NCBI RefSeq assembly: GCF_018294505.1
Contig: NC_057814.1
Span: 291,020,604-291,084,603, forward strand
Source: Triticum aestivum
Taxonomy: Eukaryota > Streptophyta > Magnoliopsida > Poales > Poaceae
Direction: 5' to 3'
DNA: 64,000 bases
Part shown: positions 36,301 to 47,119 of the stretch, piece by piece
Layout of the letters: every line of letters begins with the position of its first letter
Position numbering within the stretch: position 1 is the first letter of the stretch
Notes under the pieces: model-generated
The model's database searches: none
What the model saw: the letters and a program-made list of their open reading frames with translations, nothing else
What the model was told of the DNA's origin: nothing
Translations under genes and position numbers: made by a program

Positions 36301-37427
36301 CAAGGGCAGCAGTGGGTTGCCCTCGCTCGCCCGCATCCAGGGGTGGCACCTGCTGGTCACGGGGTGATCTGTAGCAGCGGCGGCGGCAAGTTGGGCGACG
36401 GCCTGAGTTCGGCCAAGGCGGGGCTATGGCCTAGAGGTCAAACGCGACCGGGGAAGATGGGGGAAACGACTCGGGGGCTCACCGCGAGTTCGTAGGGAGG
36501 GTAAGTGGGCTCGGGGATGTCCTGTCGGCGGCGAATTCAGCAACGGCGTTCGGTGGCCGAGGAGGTGAGGAAGATGGCGATGGCGGCGACGCTGCAGGGC
36601 ATCCGGGGCGCATTCTTCGGCTTGGAGATTCACGGCGTCGAGGTGGAGCTAGTGGACGCAGCCACGGGGCATGGGGGCGGCGGTGGACGCGGTGCTACAC
36701 GTTCACGGGACGGCGGTCGGTAGCTGCGCTCGGACACGAGCAAGGAGAGAGCAGAGGGGGGAGCCAGAGAGCGAGGGGGAAATGAGGGGAGGCGTCGGAC
36801 GTCTCCGGGCGCGGATCAGGTCGAGGGAGGCAAGCAGGAGGTGGCCGGGAATGCACACGCGCGCGCCACGCTTCCCCTCTGCCTACTGGCAGGAGGAAGA
36901 AGACGGCTCTGCCCTCGGTGGGCTGGGCCGCTACAGTGCCAGAACAGGTAGGCCGGCACAGGTAACTCTCTCTCTGTTTTCTAATTTAAATTGTTTATGT
37001 TTTCTATTTATTCTGTTTTGTTTTGATTTAGTAAAATACTAAACCATTTTATAAAATCCTGGAAATAATTAGGGGTGCTGTCTGAACTATTCCGGTGACC
37101 CATAACAATTTCCAACATTTTTGGAGCACCTAAAATATATATAGCATTTAAATAGCTCCAATTCAAATATGTTTGAATTAATTCAAAGCCCAAATATGTC
37201 CTGCAAAAATGTAAACCATTTTTGGTAGATGCTTCCACCTCAACCCAGAAATGTTGAACATTTTTAAAGGGCATTTTGAGTTCAAAGAAAAAGATTTTAT
37301 TTTAACCCTAGTCGAATTCATTTGGTTCTAGGGTTTGAGAATCCCCATTTCATATTTAAATGAAATTTAGACATGATGACATGATGATCATGCAAGGACA
37401 AGCAAAGGCTAAGCTAGGGCTGTGACA
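33366..37427 (-). repeat. Element E 5' LTR (4062 bp)
   Basis: Nearly identical to 25539-29596, including the GC-rich core (about 36190-36950). A small in-place duplication (GACATGAT repeated near 37375-37390) distinguishes it. Confidence 0.92.
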
Positions 37428-38018
37428 ACCACAATGGCAAAGTAGTCATTACGCACTGATAAGATAGCAAACAGTGCTATCATACCTAACTCTGTGGGCT
37501 GACAGGGCGCATTAAATGCATCGCTCAACGTCACATCGATGGTTGCCTGGCAAGGCTTGCCGGGCTATCTTGCCAGCTCCACGCCTGCTCCTTGACACGT
37601 CACAGGACGGGTGTCATCTGTGGGTTTTTCCTGTAGGGAGAGGCTGCCATGTGGCGAATGGCTGCCACTTAGTCACTCTGCGGCTTGACACCGCACTGAT
37701 CGGCGACGTGGGTCGTGGTGGAGTGGTTGGTGAGGTGGTTTTGCCTTGGTGAGTCCTGGCAGACCCTGTCGGGACGCCTTGGTTGTCTGCTTCTGGGGGT
37801 GGTCTCGTCCCTTGCCGGGCTCGCCTGCTCGGCAAAGGAGGCCCTTCTCTTGATGATATCCTGCTTCTCTGGCTTGATCTTGGTCCCTCTGATCTGCATA
37901 TTGGTCCTTCGAATCTCTTGGTCCCTTATGCTCTGACTTGGGTTGGTGCTTCAATCTCATCCCCGTGCATGTGCACAGTCTTGGCAACAGACCCAGGGTT
38001 TGTTGCACCGACAATCGG

Positions 38019-38130
38019 TGGTCGATAGAACTTGAGGGAATATTTGTTCTTCCTTTAGCTCCTTGTTGGGTTTGACACTCTTATTTATCGAAGAAGGCTA
38101 CAAACGGTCCCCTATACTTGTGGGTTATCA
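38019..38130 (+). repeat. Element B 5' LTR, part 2
   Basis: It resumes at TGGTCGATAGAACTTGAGG after element C and ends GGGTTATCA, matching 52386-52497. Confidence 0.9.
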
Positions 38131-38141
38131 AGACCTTTTTC

Positions 38142-38160
38142 TGGCGCTGTTGCCGGGGAG
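38142..38160 (+). other. Element B primer-binding site (tRNA-Asp type)
   Basis: TGGCGCTGTTGCCGGGGAG, 11 bases after the LTR, one mismatch to the tRNA-Asp 3' end complement; same spacing as in element D. Confidence 0.8.
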
Positions 38161-39456
38161 CAATAGCGTGGCGTGAATATTCTCGTGTGTGCTTGTTTGC
38201 TTTATCACTAAGCAGTTTTTATTTTCCGTTCTAAGTTGTTCTCTATCTTTAGTTATGGATATGGAACACGAAACACCAACAAAATTAGTTGTACTTGCTA
38301 CTCATGGAGATGGGGAACCTCGTAAAACCCTCGATGCTCGTTATGTAAAAGATATTATGCACTGCTTTGATAATCCTGAGAAAACCCCATTCAACTATAT
38401 AATGGGAGTAACGTTGGATCAACGTGAATACTTTAGGGATTATCGCTTGACTCATAAAGGGAAATTGTTATGGAATCAAATTCATATGTTGCATTGGTAT
38501 GCTCGGGAGCTATGCTTGAGATATGATTATACTTGTTGCTCTAGGATGAGCGCTCCACACCTTCCCTTTTCATGCGAATTTAATGATAATGAAACCTTGG
38601 CTTCTTATGCTAATGGTATTTATGATTACTATGATGTGGAACGAATAGAAGAATTTGTTGGTTTTAAGGGTGCTTATGAAATTGAATCTTTGTTTGAAAA
38701 GTTTGAAGATTTTGATGATTCAGTTTATAGACCTGAAAATTTTGCTATCCCTGAATATTGATATGATAATTATAAATTCAATTCCGATATTGATGCATTT
38801 ATTGAGAAAGTCTCCGCTGGCCAAGAAGAGACTAACATTTTGCAGGAGTCTATGGAAGAAGGAATTGATGAAACTGTGAGCTCATTGGATGAAAAAGATG
38901 ATGAAGAGAGCGAAGAACAAAAGGAGGAACAGCGGATTGATCACCCGTGCCCACCTTCTAATGAGAGTAACTCTTCAACTCATACATTGTTTAATTTCCC
39001 TTCGTTCTTACCGAAGGATGAATGCCATGATAATTGCTATGATCCCATTGATTCGTTTGAAATATGCCTTTTTGATGATGCTTGCTATGCTTGTGGCCAT
39101 GATGCCAATATGAATTATGGAGATGAACTTGCTATTGTTCCTTATGTTAAGAATGACATTGTTGCTATTGCACCCACACATGATAGTCCTATTATCTTTT
39201 TGAATTCTCCAAACCACACTATATTGGAGAAGTTTGCACTTATTAAGGATTACATTGATGGGTTGCGTTCTACCGCTACACATGATAATTTTGATGAGTA
39301 TAATATGCATGTGCTTGCTGATCCTACTTGCAATTATTATGAGAGAGGAACTATATCTCCACCTCTCTATGTTTACAACACGAAAAAGTTGCAAGAAACT
39401 TCTTATACTATGCATTGGCCTTTACTTGATGTGCATGACACTACATGAATCATGAA

Positions 39457-39930
39457 CTTTGCCGTCTGCCATGGCAGACGGCAAAGGCATGCCCGGCGGA
39501 CGGCAAAGGCCTTTGCCATCAGCCAGCAGACGGCAACACATGTGGCTGCACAAACTATGGCAAAGGCCTCTTTGTCGTCTGCTGGCAGATGGCAAAGATG
39601 CAAAGGCCTTTGTCGTCTGCTTGCAGACGGCAAAGAGCCTGGACGGCACACGTGGCAGCTTAGGTCCATTAAGGGGTTAACGGAGTGCTTTGTCGTCTAC
39701 TGGCAGAAGGCAAACATCTTTGCATCTTTGTCGTCTGCCAGCAAACGGCAAAGTGCCCATATAGGCCAGCCCAGGTAGCTTCCATGTAGCATGCTATGCC
39801 GTCTGCTGGCAGACAGCAAAGATGCAAAGGTCTTTGCTGTCCGCTAGTAGATGGCAAAGCTGCCAAATAGTGGCAACTTTGCCGTCTGCTGGTTGATGGA
39901 AAAGCTCTTTGTCGTCTGCCAGCAGACGGC
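39457..39930. repeat. CACTA F left subterminal repeats
   Basis: About a dozen copies, in both orientations, of TTTGCCGTCTGC(T/C)(G/A)GCAGACGGCAAA-like half-sites. 39457-39486 is a perfect 30-base palindrome centred on CCATGG. In CACTA elements such subterminal motifs are TNPA-type binding sites. Confidence 0.88.
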
Positions 39931-40254
39931 AAAGTGCTTGTATAGCCCCTTTTTTCTTTTCTTTTTTCTTAAATTCATTCAATTTGACAGAATTTCACAT
40001 TTGAAAATAATTTCAACAAGCATACCAACAATAAGTTTCCAACAACATATCCAACATACAAGTTTCCAACAACATATCCAACATACAATGGTTTCCAACA
40101 AGAAGTTTCCAACAACATATCCATACATACATATCCAAAACAAGTTTCCAACAAGTTTCCATAAACAAAAAGGAAGCACAAGGAGAAGAGTACACTCCAT
40201 CAATGCAAGCTTCCTCATATAAAGCAAATCTGCAAATTGGGAAAGATGGAAGTC

Positions 40255-40376
40255 TGAAGAAGAAGAAGAAGAAGAAGAAGACTAGCTAGAAGAAAAAGAA
40301 GAAGAAGAAAAGAAGAAGAAGAATTTATCTTCTCTTTCTTTTTCTCCTCTCCTCTTCTTTATCTTCTTCTTCTTCT
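40255..40376. repeat. GAA-rich / CTT-rich inverted simple-sequence pair
   Basis: 40255-40323 is almost pure GAA on the plus strand and 40327-40376 almost pure CTT. The two could pair over about 50 bases, or form a purine-pyrimidine triplex. Confidence 0.75.
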
Positions 40377-40380
40377 AACT

Positions 40381-41310
40381 AAGGTAGGTAAAAATGTCAT
40401 TTTTAGCTAAGCTACGTAAAAATGCTAAGTGTGTAGGTCATTTTAGAGCTAAGCTAGGTAAATAGGTCATTTTGGAGCTAACCTAGGTAGTTATGCCATT
40501 TTTGAGCTAACTAAGCATATTTATTCATTTTGGAGGACAAAATGGTAAGTGTAGGTCATTTTATAGCTATTCTAGTTAAAATTGGTCATTTTGGAGCTAG
40601 GTAAGGTTATTTTGTCATTTTGGAGGAAAATAAACTAATTATATGATAGTTTGGAGCTAAACCAAGGTTATTATGCCATTTTTTACCTAAGTAAGCTAAT
40701 TATGTCATAAATGAACTAGGTAAGCTAAGTATAGATCATTATTGATCTATCCTAGGTAGTTATGCCATTTTTTAGCTAACTAAGCATATTAAGTCATTTA
40801 GGAGGAAAAATGCTCAATATAGGTCATTTTATAGCTATCCTAGGTAAAGTATGTCAGTTTGGAGCTAAGTAAGGTTATTATGTCATTTTCAAGGAAAATA
40901 AGCTAAGTATAGGTCATTTTGGAGCTAAACCAAGATTATTATGCCATTTTTTACCTAAGTGAGCTAATTATGTCATAAATGAACTAGCTAAGCTAATTAT
41001 AGATCATTATTGAGCTATCCTAGGTAGTTATGCCATTTCCTACCTAAGTGAGCTAATTATGTCATAAATGAACTAGCTAAGCTAATTATAGATCATTATT
41101 GAGCTATCCTAGGTAGTTATGCCATTTTCTAGCTAACTAAGCATATCAAGTCATTTTGGAGGAAAAATGCTAAGTATAGGTCATTTTATAGCTATCCTAG
41201 GTAAAATATGTCATTTTAGAGCTAAGTAAGGTTATTATGTCATTTTCGAGGAAAATAAGCTAAGTATAGGTCATTTTGGAGCTAAGTAGGTCATTTCTTA
41301 AGCTAAGTAT
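40381..41310. repeat. Degenerate tandem array in CACTA F
   Basis: Repeats built on GTCATTTT-GGAGCTAAG and AGCTAAGTATAGGTCATTTT, with higher-order copies (e.g. GAACTAGCTAAGCTAATTATAG at two places near 40980 and 41060). It is AT-rich, with no open frame. Confidence 0.8.
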
Positions 41311-41708
41311 GCATTTGTTAAGCAAAACACTTGCGAAAACTTACCATCATCACGGAGGTGAAGGACCGGTCGGGTTTGCGCCAGTGCCAGACATTGAAGG
41401 ACCGGTCGGGGTTGCGCTAGTGTGAGACGGAGAAGGATCGGTCGATGCTTGTCGGGAGGCATGTTGCACCAAAGATCATTTGCAATGTCTCGTTAGTATG
41501 ATGCAACTGAAATGTGAATACTAGTAACTAATGACCATTCAAATGAAACTCACCATGTCCGCTATACCAATCTAGGGCATCGGCGGAGGGGTCTGACCGT
41601 TTTTCTCGCACACGGACTTCGCATTTTGTTTTCATGAGTCAGTCATATTAGTTAGTAATGAAACGAACATTACGTGCATGATTTGGCTAATATGCAACAG
41701 AAACTTAC

Positions 41709-44700
41709 CACGAGGAGCTCGTATAGGGCCCGCTGAGATGTGTCGTTCCGGTTCCTCTCCACCTCCAACAGACTAGCCGTCCTCTCCTCCAACTCCCTCT
41801 CCCTCTGCTTAGCCTGCCTGTTTGCCTCCGCCAGAAGCTCATGGGCCCTAGCCTCGATGGCGAGCTCGATTGGCCGTGGACGAGGCGGTATCTCAGGATC
41901 GGAGCTTGTCTGGTGCTTATTGATCTCCTGGAGAGTTCTAGGACAACGTATGAGTCCATCCCCAATGGCTACCGAGCCATGGTACCTCCCGTCACCAGAT
42001 AGCATCACGATCTCTCGATCAAAAGGACTCTGGCTCGGGTTGAAGTCCACCCCTTTCCTCGTCTTCCCAACGTCTCTGTACCTCACGAGCTTGTTGTGGG
42101 AGGAGATGTTAGTGAAGCTCTCTGGATGATCAAGGTCATCCTCAGAGAATGCCTTGGCCTTCTTGTACGGGGCAGTATGGGCCATGGCATAGAGGTCGTA
42201 CAGTGGTGGCACATCCTTCTTGTTGTGTCGCGCCTAAAAGAGAGGAACAAAATATTAGTTCGGGCTCAAGCTAGCATGAAGAATGAAATTGCATGAATCG
42301 TGAAGCAAACCACATACCCAGTGATCCCCGTACTCAAACAGGTTGGAGCTCCCTTGATGGTGTGGCACACCTTGCATTTGGGCACGCTTATCCCTGGCCT
42401 TGTTGTGGACGGCTAGCCATTTGAGAAAGCACCACTCATCCACCAACGCCTCCCAACAGTCCATCCTATCCGCACACCATCTCGGGGGTGCCTAAGTTAG
42501 ACAAAGAGAAATTTCAGCGCTACGCCTACGAATCAAATCAAGGAAACTAAGTGCAAGGCCTTAAGAATAGGTAATTACCTTCATGTACTTCTCCTTACTC
42601 ACATACTTGCCGCAGCACTTCTTCTTGGCCCTGTTAATGTTAGTCGAGGCGTAGTAGTCTCGAACAACCTGCACCCTAGCCTCGTGCCATAACTTCTGAA
42701 GTAGGCGCTTGCACTCGGCTTCGAGAACCATAGCCGCGTCCGCCTCGTGTTCCTCAAAACACCTGTAGAAGGTCTGCAATTGAACAAGACAACACTGATT
42801 AGTACAATCACTAGGTACTATTGATTTTTAATTCTGTAAAGGATACATTACCCAAAACCTCCGCCTCACAATGTCGGCCACCGTCTCGCACAAGACACCG
42901 TCGACCCTCTCCTCCGGCGGGGCCGGAGCAGCCACGTACAGCTCCCAGCTCAGTGCTAGCTGTGGAACCTGTAAGTGCATCTAGTGCCCCTTAGTGATTT
43001 TGGTGTATTGAAGACTTATAGGTTAAGGGACTAATGCGTTTTTGAGTGTACACGGGTCTATAAGTCTATGAGGAGTTTGATATTTACAGAGAAAGTCCAC
43101 CCCTAAAAATGAAGTTCTTCGACTGAAGACTTTGGATTTCTGAAGACTTTCTGAAGACTTTGAAAGTGAAGAAATTGGTCTGACCTTGAAGACTTGGCAT
43201 TCATTCGAGGAACATGAAGCGTGAAGACTTTTGTTTTTATAGTTTCATTTTCTCTTTCTTGAGTCATAGGAGACACCGTACTGTTAAAGGGGGTCGAGGA
43301 AATACTAAGGAAAATTTTCCATGTGATGCTCAACTCAAAATCCTACACCTACCAATCCCTTCGAGTGAAGCCATTGGAAATAACATACAGTTCAGTCAAT
43401 TTCTTCAGTGACAGAGACGAAGTTCTTCTGGTCGCTGAGGAATTTGTTCTGACTGAGGAGTTAGGAATTCGCCAGTGCGGATTGCCTACAAGTGAGGAAC
43501 ATGATAGCCCTGAGGAATTTGAGCCTCATATATCCGACCGTTGCTGTGCTACGCGCCAGCTGTCCCAAAATATCTACCCACCTAACGGTCATATCATTGA
43601 AGGGCATTTATGTCTTATCATGTCGGGCTGCTCCCTAGGCTATAAATAGCCGCCCCTACAACCACTAGCTAGTTGGCTGCTCCGAGAGAAACTGACACTT
43701 GTCATTTGAGAGCATCCCATCCTCCGAGGACTTTGAGCGAAAATCATCAAGTGAGGAAACCCAAACCCAAACACCTACAAACCCAAAGTGATTGAGCATC
43801 ACTAAAGAGATTGATCCTGCATGGATCCGACGCTTGTTACCTTTGAAGACTGTGCATCTTCCAGATGGTTAGGCGTCATGGTCTAGAGCATCCAAGAGAA
43901 AATTGTGGATCGCCGAGTGACCGAGTTTGTGAAGGTTTGGAAGTCACCTGAAGACTTACCACGAGTGATTGGGCGAGGTCTGTGTGACCTTAGCTCAAGG
44001 AGAATACAGTGAGGACTGTGTGTCCTCAGGTTTAAATACCTAGCCGCTCCAACTAGACATACAACTGTCACATCAGTTGGAACTGGTCTACCAAATCATT
44101 GTCTTCACCAAGCCTACTGGTTCTATTCCTCAACTCTTCCATTTCCTCATTACAGTTGTTGTGTGCTTGTTCATATCTGTTTGAAGACTTTGACTGAAGA
44201 CTTTCTCAATTTCCTCAGTTCCATTTCTTCAGTCTGTTTGTCTTCATCCTGTTATCCTGTGTTTACGTTTTCTGCACTCTGTGCTTGTCTTCATTTCATC
44301 ATGATGACCATGCTTGTGTTCTGTTATGTTTACATCTGAGTACTTATTCCACTGCAAGTAGTTCTTCACTTAGGAATTTCCTCACCCTGAAATTCCTTAG
44401 TGAAGAATTCATAAAAATCGCCTATTAACCCCCCCCCCCTCTAGTCGATATAACGCACTTTCAGAACCTGACCCTCACCGGGCAACGTGACCCACCCCAG
44501 GAAGTGGTGCCGGCAAAGCACATCAAGGACCTGGTTGGGCCTGCGGACACCATTGTCGTATTTCCAACCCCTGCAGTATGACAAGGTCAACACATTAGAT
44601 ATTAATTTGAAGAAACATGAAGGACAAAGGTTAAAAAAGAGTAAATGCACTTACTTCTCCCCGTTAGGCTCAATCAACCACTTGTGATCGCGGGTCGCCG

Positions 44701-45246
44701 GCACGGCCGGGAGCTTCGTACCACCACGCTGGTAGACCTTCTTGCCCCCCTCAACCAGCTCGCCCTCGCTGTATCTATCGTCAGAAAAGGTGTCCTCGCC
44801 ACCAGCATGGCCACTAGTCTCCGGAGTCACGTGGGACGAAGACTCTGGGACCGGAGTCTAGTGGGACGAAGACTCTGGGGCCCGAGCCTCGTGGGACGAA
44901 GGCTCGGCGACCCGAGACTCGGCGGCCCGAGGCTCGTGGACCGGAGTCCGAGACGGGTCCAAGTCAGATGGGTCGACCTGAGACGGAGCACTCTAGTGGT
45001 CCGGAGAATCAGCTGGGGGTGGCGGCGAGGAAGGCGCAACAGCCTTCCTACCTCTCCCGCGCCACGTCCACCTCTAGCAGCCCTCTTGGGCTTCCCCCGA
45101 CCTCTCCCGGCCGAAGAAGAAGCGCCCGCCGGTGTCGTCATGCTGACTACCAGCGCTCTCCGAAGGTGCTGGGGTGGAATAATAGCACCCCTCCCAGCAC
45201 ATGCCGAGGAAGGAGGCTCGAAGCACTCTCGACCCGCGCCCACCAT
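41709..45246 (-). pseudogene. CACTA F tnpA-like (plant Ptta/En/Spm-type) gene
   Basis: Spliced minus-strand gene. Exons with GT/AG borders and matching phase are: about 45246-44655; 44570-42852 (interrupted by the solo LTR 42970-44463); 42773-42579; 42491-42318; 42233-41709, with a donor after. The middle exons carry the Ptta/En/Spm hallmark (CFEEHEADAAMVLEAECKRL; WHEARVQVVRDYY; WCFLKWLAVHNKARDKRAQM; HHQGSSNLFEYGDHW). A coiled-coil follows (AEANRQAKQRERELEERTAS). This protein type binds subterminal repeats and supports transposition but is not the catalytic transposase. The first exon is Pro/Ser-rich and contains stops near 44860 and 44994, and the LTR breaks exon 2. Confidence 0.8.
42970..44463. 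mobile_element. Solo LTR inside tnpA-like exon
   Basis: 1494 bases from TGTAAGTGCATC to GCACTTTCA, with perfect duplication gaacc (42965-42969, 44464-44468). TG...CA ends and no interior indicate a solo LTR. Reading the other strand (TGAAAGTGCGTTATATCGAC) is an equally good LTR start, so orientation is undecided. It contains many GAAGACTTT motifs and a run of 13 C near 44430. Confidence 0.82.
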
Positions 45247-45344
45247 CTGTCAACACCTGCAATGACAAAGAGTAAACGAAATTAGTACAACATAAACATA
45301 ATAAAATATTTAAGTGTGTACCATCATCATGAGCATAATCAAAT

Positions 45345-45715
45345 ATTTAAGTGTGTCAGGGTCGGGGGTGCCTTGTCAGGGTCGGGGTGCTGTGTTGGGG
45401 TCGCGGTGTCGGGGTGTCGAGGCGGGGTCGGGGTGTCGTGTCGGGGTCGGGGTGTTGGGGTCAGGGGGTTGGGGCGGCGACCCTCGACCCCTCAACCCCT
45501 CGACACCTCGATCCTCGACCCCTAGACCCTCGACTCCTTTTCCCCTCAATCCTCGACCCCACGACCCCTTTTCCCCTCGACCCTCGACCCCTCAACAACT
45601 CGATCCTTGACCCCTAGACCCTCCACTCCTTTTCCTCTTGATCCTCGACCCCTAGACCCTCGACTCCTTTTCCCCTTGATCCTCGAGCCCTCGACCACTC
45701 GGTGACCCTCTTTTC
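45345..45715. repeat. G-rich then C-rich tandem repeats
   Basis: 45350-45475 consists of GTCGGGGTG-type repeats on the plus strand. 45478-45715 consists of CTCGACCCCT / TCGATCCTCGACC-type repeats. The two blocks are roughly complementary, so each strand has potential for a hairpin or G-quadruplex. Confidence 0.75.
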
Positions 45716-46040
45716 CCTCGGCGACCCTCTTTTTCTACTTTTCCTACTTCTTTTTTTCATCTTCTACTTCTACTTTTTCTTATCTCCACTTCTACTTCTT
45801 TTTCTTCTTCTTCCTTCTTTTCCTTCTTCCTCTTGTCTTCTTTTTCTTCTTCATTTTCCTTATTTTCCTTCTTCCTCTTGTCTTCTTTTTCTTCTTCAAC
45901 TAATCAACTAATTAACCTAAATCAACTAAAATCTACTAACCTAAAATCAACTAAAATCTATTAACCTAAAATCTATTAACCTAAAATCAACTAAAATCTT
46001 CTAACCTAAAATCAACTAAAATCTAATTAACCTAAATCTC
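45716..46040. other. Pyrimidine-rich and ACCTAAAATCA repeat stretch
   Basis: 45725-45900 is a CTT/TTC-rich tract; 45905-46040 is an array of AACCTAAAATCAACTAAAATCT-type units. No gene is visible. Confidence 0.7.
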
Positions 46041-47119
46041 CTTTTGGTGGAAAGCAAATTTGGCACTCATGGACCAGTATAAAGCTATGGCTAGATGCAA
46101 TCTTGGAGATGGAAAAAGTGCTCTCTTTTGGGAGGATCTATGGCATTCCAATTTAATGAGAAGGAATTTCCCACATCTATTCTCTTTTGTGATTAATCCT
46201 CAGGCCAGTGTCCATCAGGTTGTGAATGAGGTATACATTGAAGATCTATTTCATTTGGCACTGACCACTCAAGCACGTGAAGAGTTCATTAGTATGGAAA
46301 ACCTTTGTTTAGAGATCAGGCAGTCAAATTATTTCACTATGACAGACACATGGAGTTATATCTGGGGAAATGGTGTCTTTTCATCATCCAAGGCATACTC
46401 AGTACTGATTGGACACAAACAAGTTCCACCAACACTTTAAATGGATCTGTAAAAGCTCTTTTCAACCAAACCATAAGGTATTTTTTGGATGTTGCTCCAT
46501 GACAGGGTAAACGCAAGAAATCTACTCAGAAGAAAAACATTTGCACTAGATAATTACAACTGTGTTATGCTTAACTGACAACAAGAAGAAACTCTGCACC
46601 ATTTGTTCTGGACCTGCCCATTCTCTCAGCAATGTTGGGATTTCATTTGCCCAACCAGAACAAGAAACCTGTCCGTGCTAGAAGCTTATCAAGACTCGAA
46701 AGAAAAACTTAATGTCCCCTTCTTCATGGAAATTATTATTTTGGGATCTTGGGCAATATGGATATCCAGAAACAACAAAATTTTTAAGCATATTTAACCT
46801 TCTTTCCAAGGCTGGAAAGCAATCTTTTTAGAGGAACTCAAGTGGCTGGAGTATAGAATCAAGCAAAATTTGCTCACCAATTCAGGGCTTAGATAGACAG
46901 TAGACTTTAGTTCTTCTTTTCTTCTTTTTCTGTTTTCTTTTTTCTTCTTCTTATTTTTTCTATGTTTTCTCCTCCTAGTCCTTTTAGGCCTTCTTTCTTT
47001 CTTTTCTTTTCTTGTTCTTGGGCTTATCTCAAGCCCTGTCAGACTTCTAGTGTTTAGCTCTTTTTATTATTAATAAAAGTTGCAGTGGGGTTTACCCTAC
47101 TGTTTATAGTCAAAAAAAA
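46041..47119 (+). pseudogene. LINE fragment: 3' end of reverse transcriptase polyprotein
   Basis: The plus-strand frame from about 46041 (FWWKANLALMDQYKAMARCN, LGDGKSALFWEDLW) runs to 46440, then changes frame. A zinc-binding region typical of plant L1-type LINEs follows (RVNARNLLRRKTFALD, EETLHHLFWTCPFSQQCWDF, then GSWAIWISRNNKIF). Stops and two frameshifts are present. It ends with a short A-run at 47112-47119 after AATAAAAG (47075). It is 5'-truncated, as is usual for LINEs. It sits in CACTA F and is a passenger. Confidence 0.82.

Larger units (their letters stand above)
25539..37427 (-). mobile_element. Element E: LARD-like retrotransposon with 4-kb LTRs
   Basis: Perfect duplications accac (25534-25538, 37428-37432) flank LTRs of 4058 and 4062 bases. 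The interior is 3769 bases without any domain I recognise. The minus-strand primer site TGGTATCAGAGCC fits initiator tRNA-Met. Large LTRs, a non-coding interior and intact priming signals fit the LARD class described in barley (Sukkula type). The near-identity of the LTRs suggests a recent insertion. Confidence 0.9.
5694..38013 (-). mobile_element. Element C: gypsy LTR retrotransposon (Tat-like organisation), decayed
   Basis: It is flanked by perfect duplications atcgg (5689-5693 and 38014-38018) and lies within B's 5' LTR. Minus-strand order is 5' LTR, primer site, gag, protease, RT, RNase H, integrase, long 3' region, 3' LTR. Protease-RT-RH-IN order marks it as Ty3/gypsy. The long 3' non-coding region with a promoter on the opposite strand resembles the Tat/Grande organisation. 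It carries an extra partial LTR on the 5' side and is interrupted by D (left LTR) and E (partial LTR). All coding domains contain stops or frameshifts. Confidence 0.88.
25418..38013 (-). repeat. Element C third, partial LTR, split by element E
   Basis: It starts abruptly within the LTR at CCCGGCAAGGGTTGCCTC and continues to 25538, then resumes at 37433 (one accac copy removed) and ends GCACCGACA at 38013, immediately before the atcgg duplication. The first ~235 bases of the LTR (plus-strand order) are missing. In the 121-base block shared by all three copies, hand count gives 8 differences to the left LTR and 13 to the middle LTR. It retains the minus-strand TATA box (25513-25521). Confidence 0.88.

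Noticed and set aside
39457..39930. CRISPR-like regular repeats
   Set aside because: Repeats are variably spaced, in both orientations and palindromic, confined to CACTA subterminal regions in a plant genome.
44645..45265. Plus-strand 206-codon ORF opposite the first tnpA-like exon
   Set aside because: It is antisense to the exon that joins in phase to the recognisable Ptta/En/Spm exons; its Arg/Leu-rich repeats are the complement of a Ser/Pro repeat.
45074..45610. Plus-strand ORFs at 45314-45617 (Pro/Ser/Asp repeats)
   Set aside because: They are translations of simple C-rich repeats in all frames.
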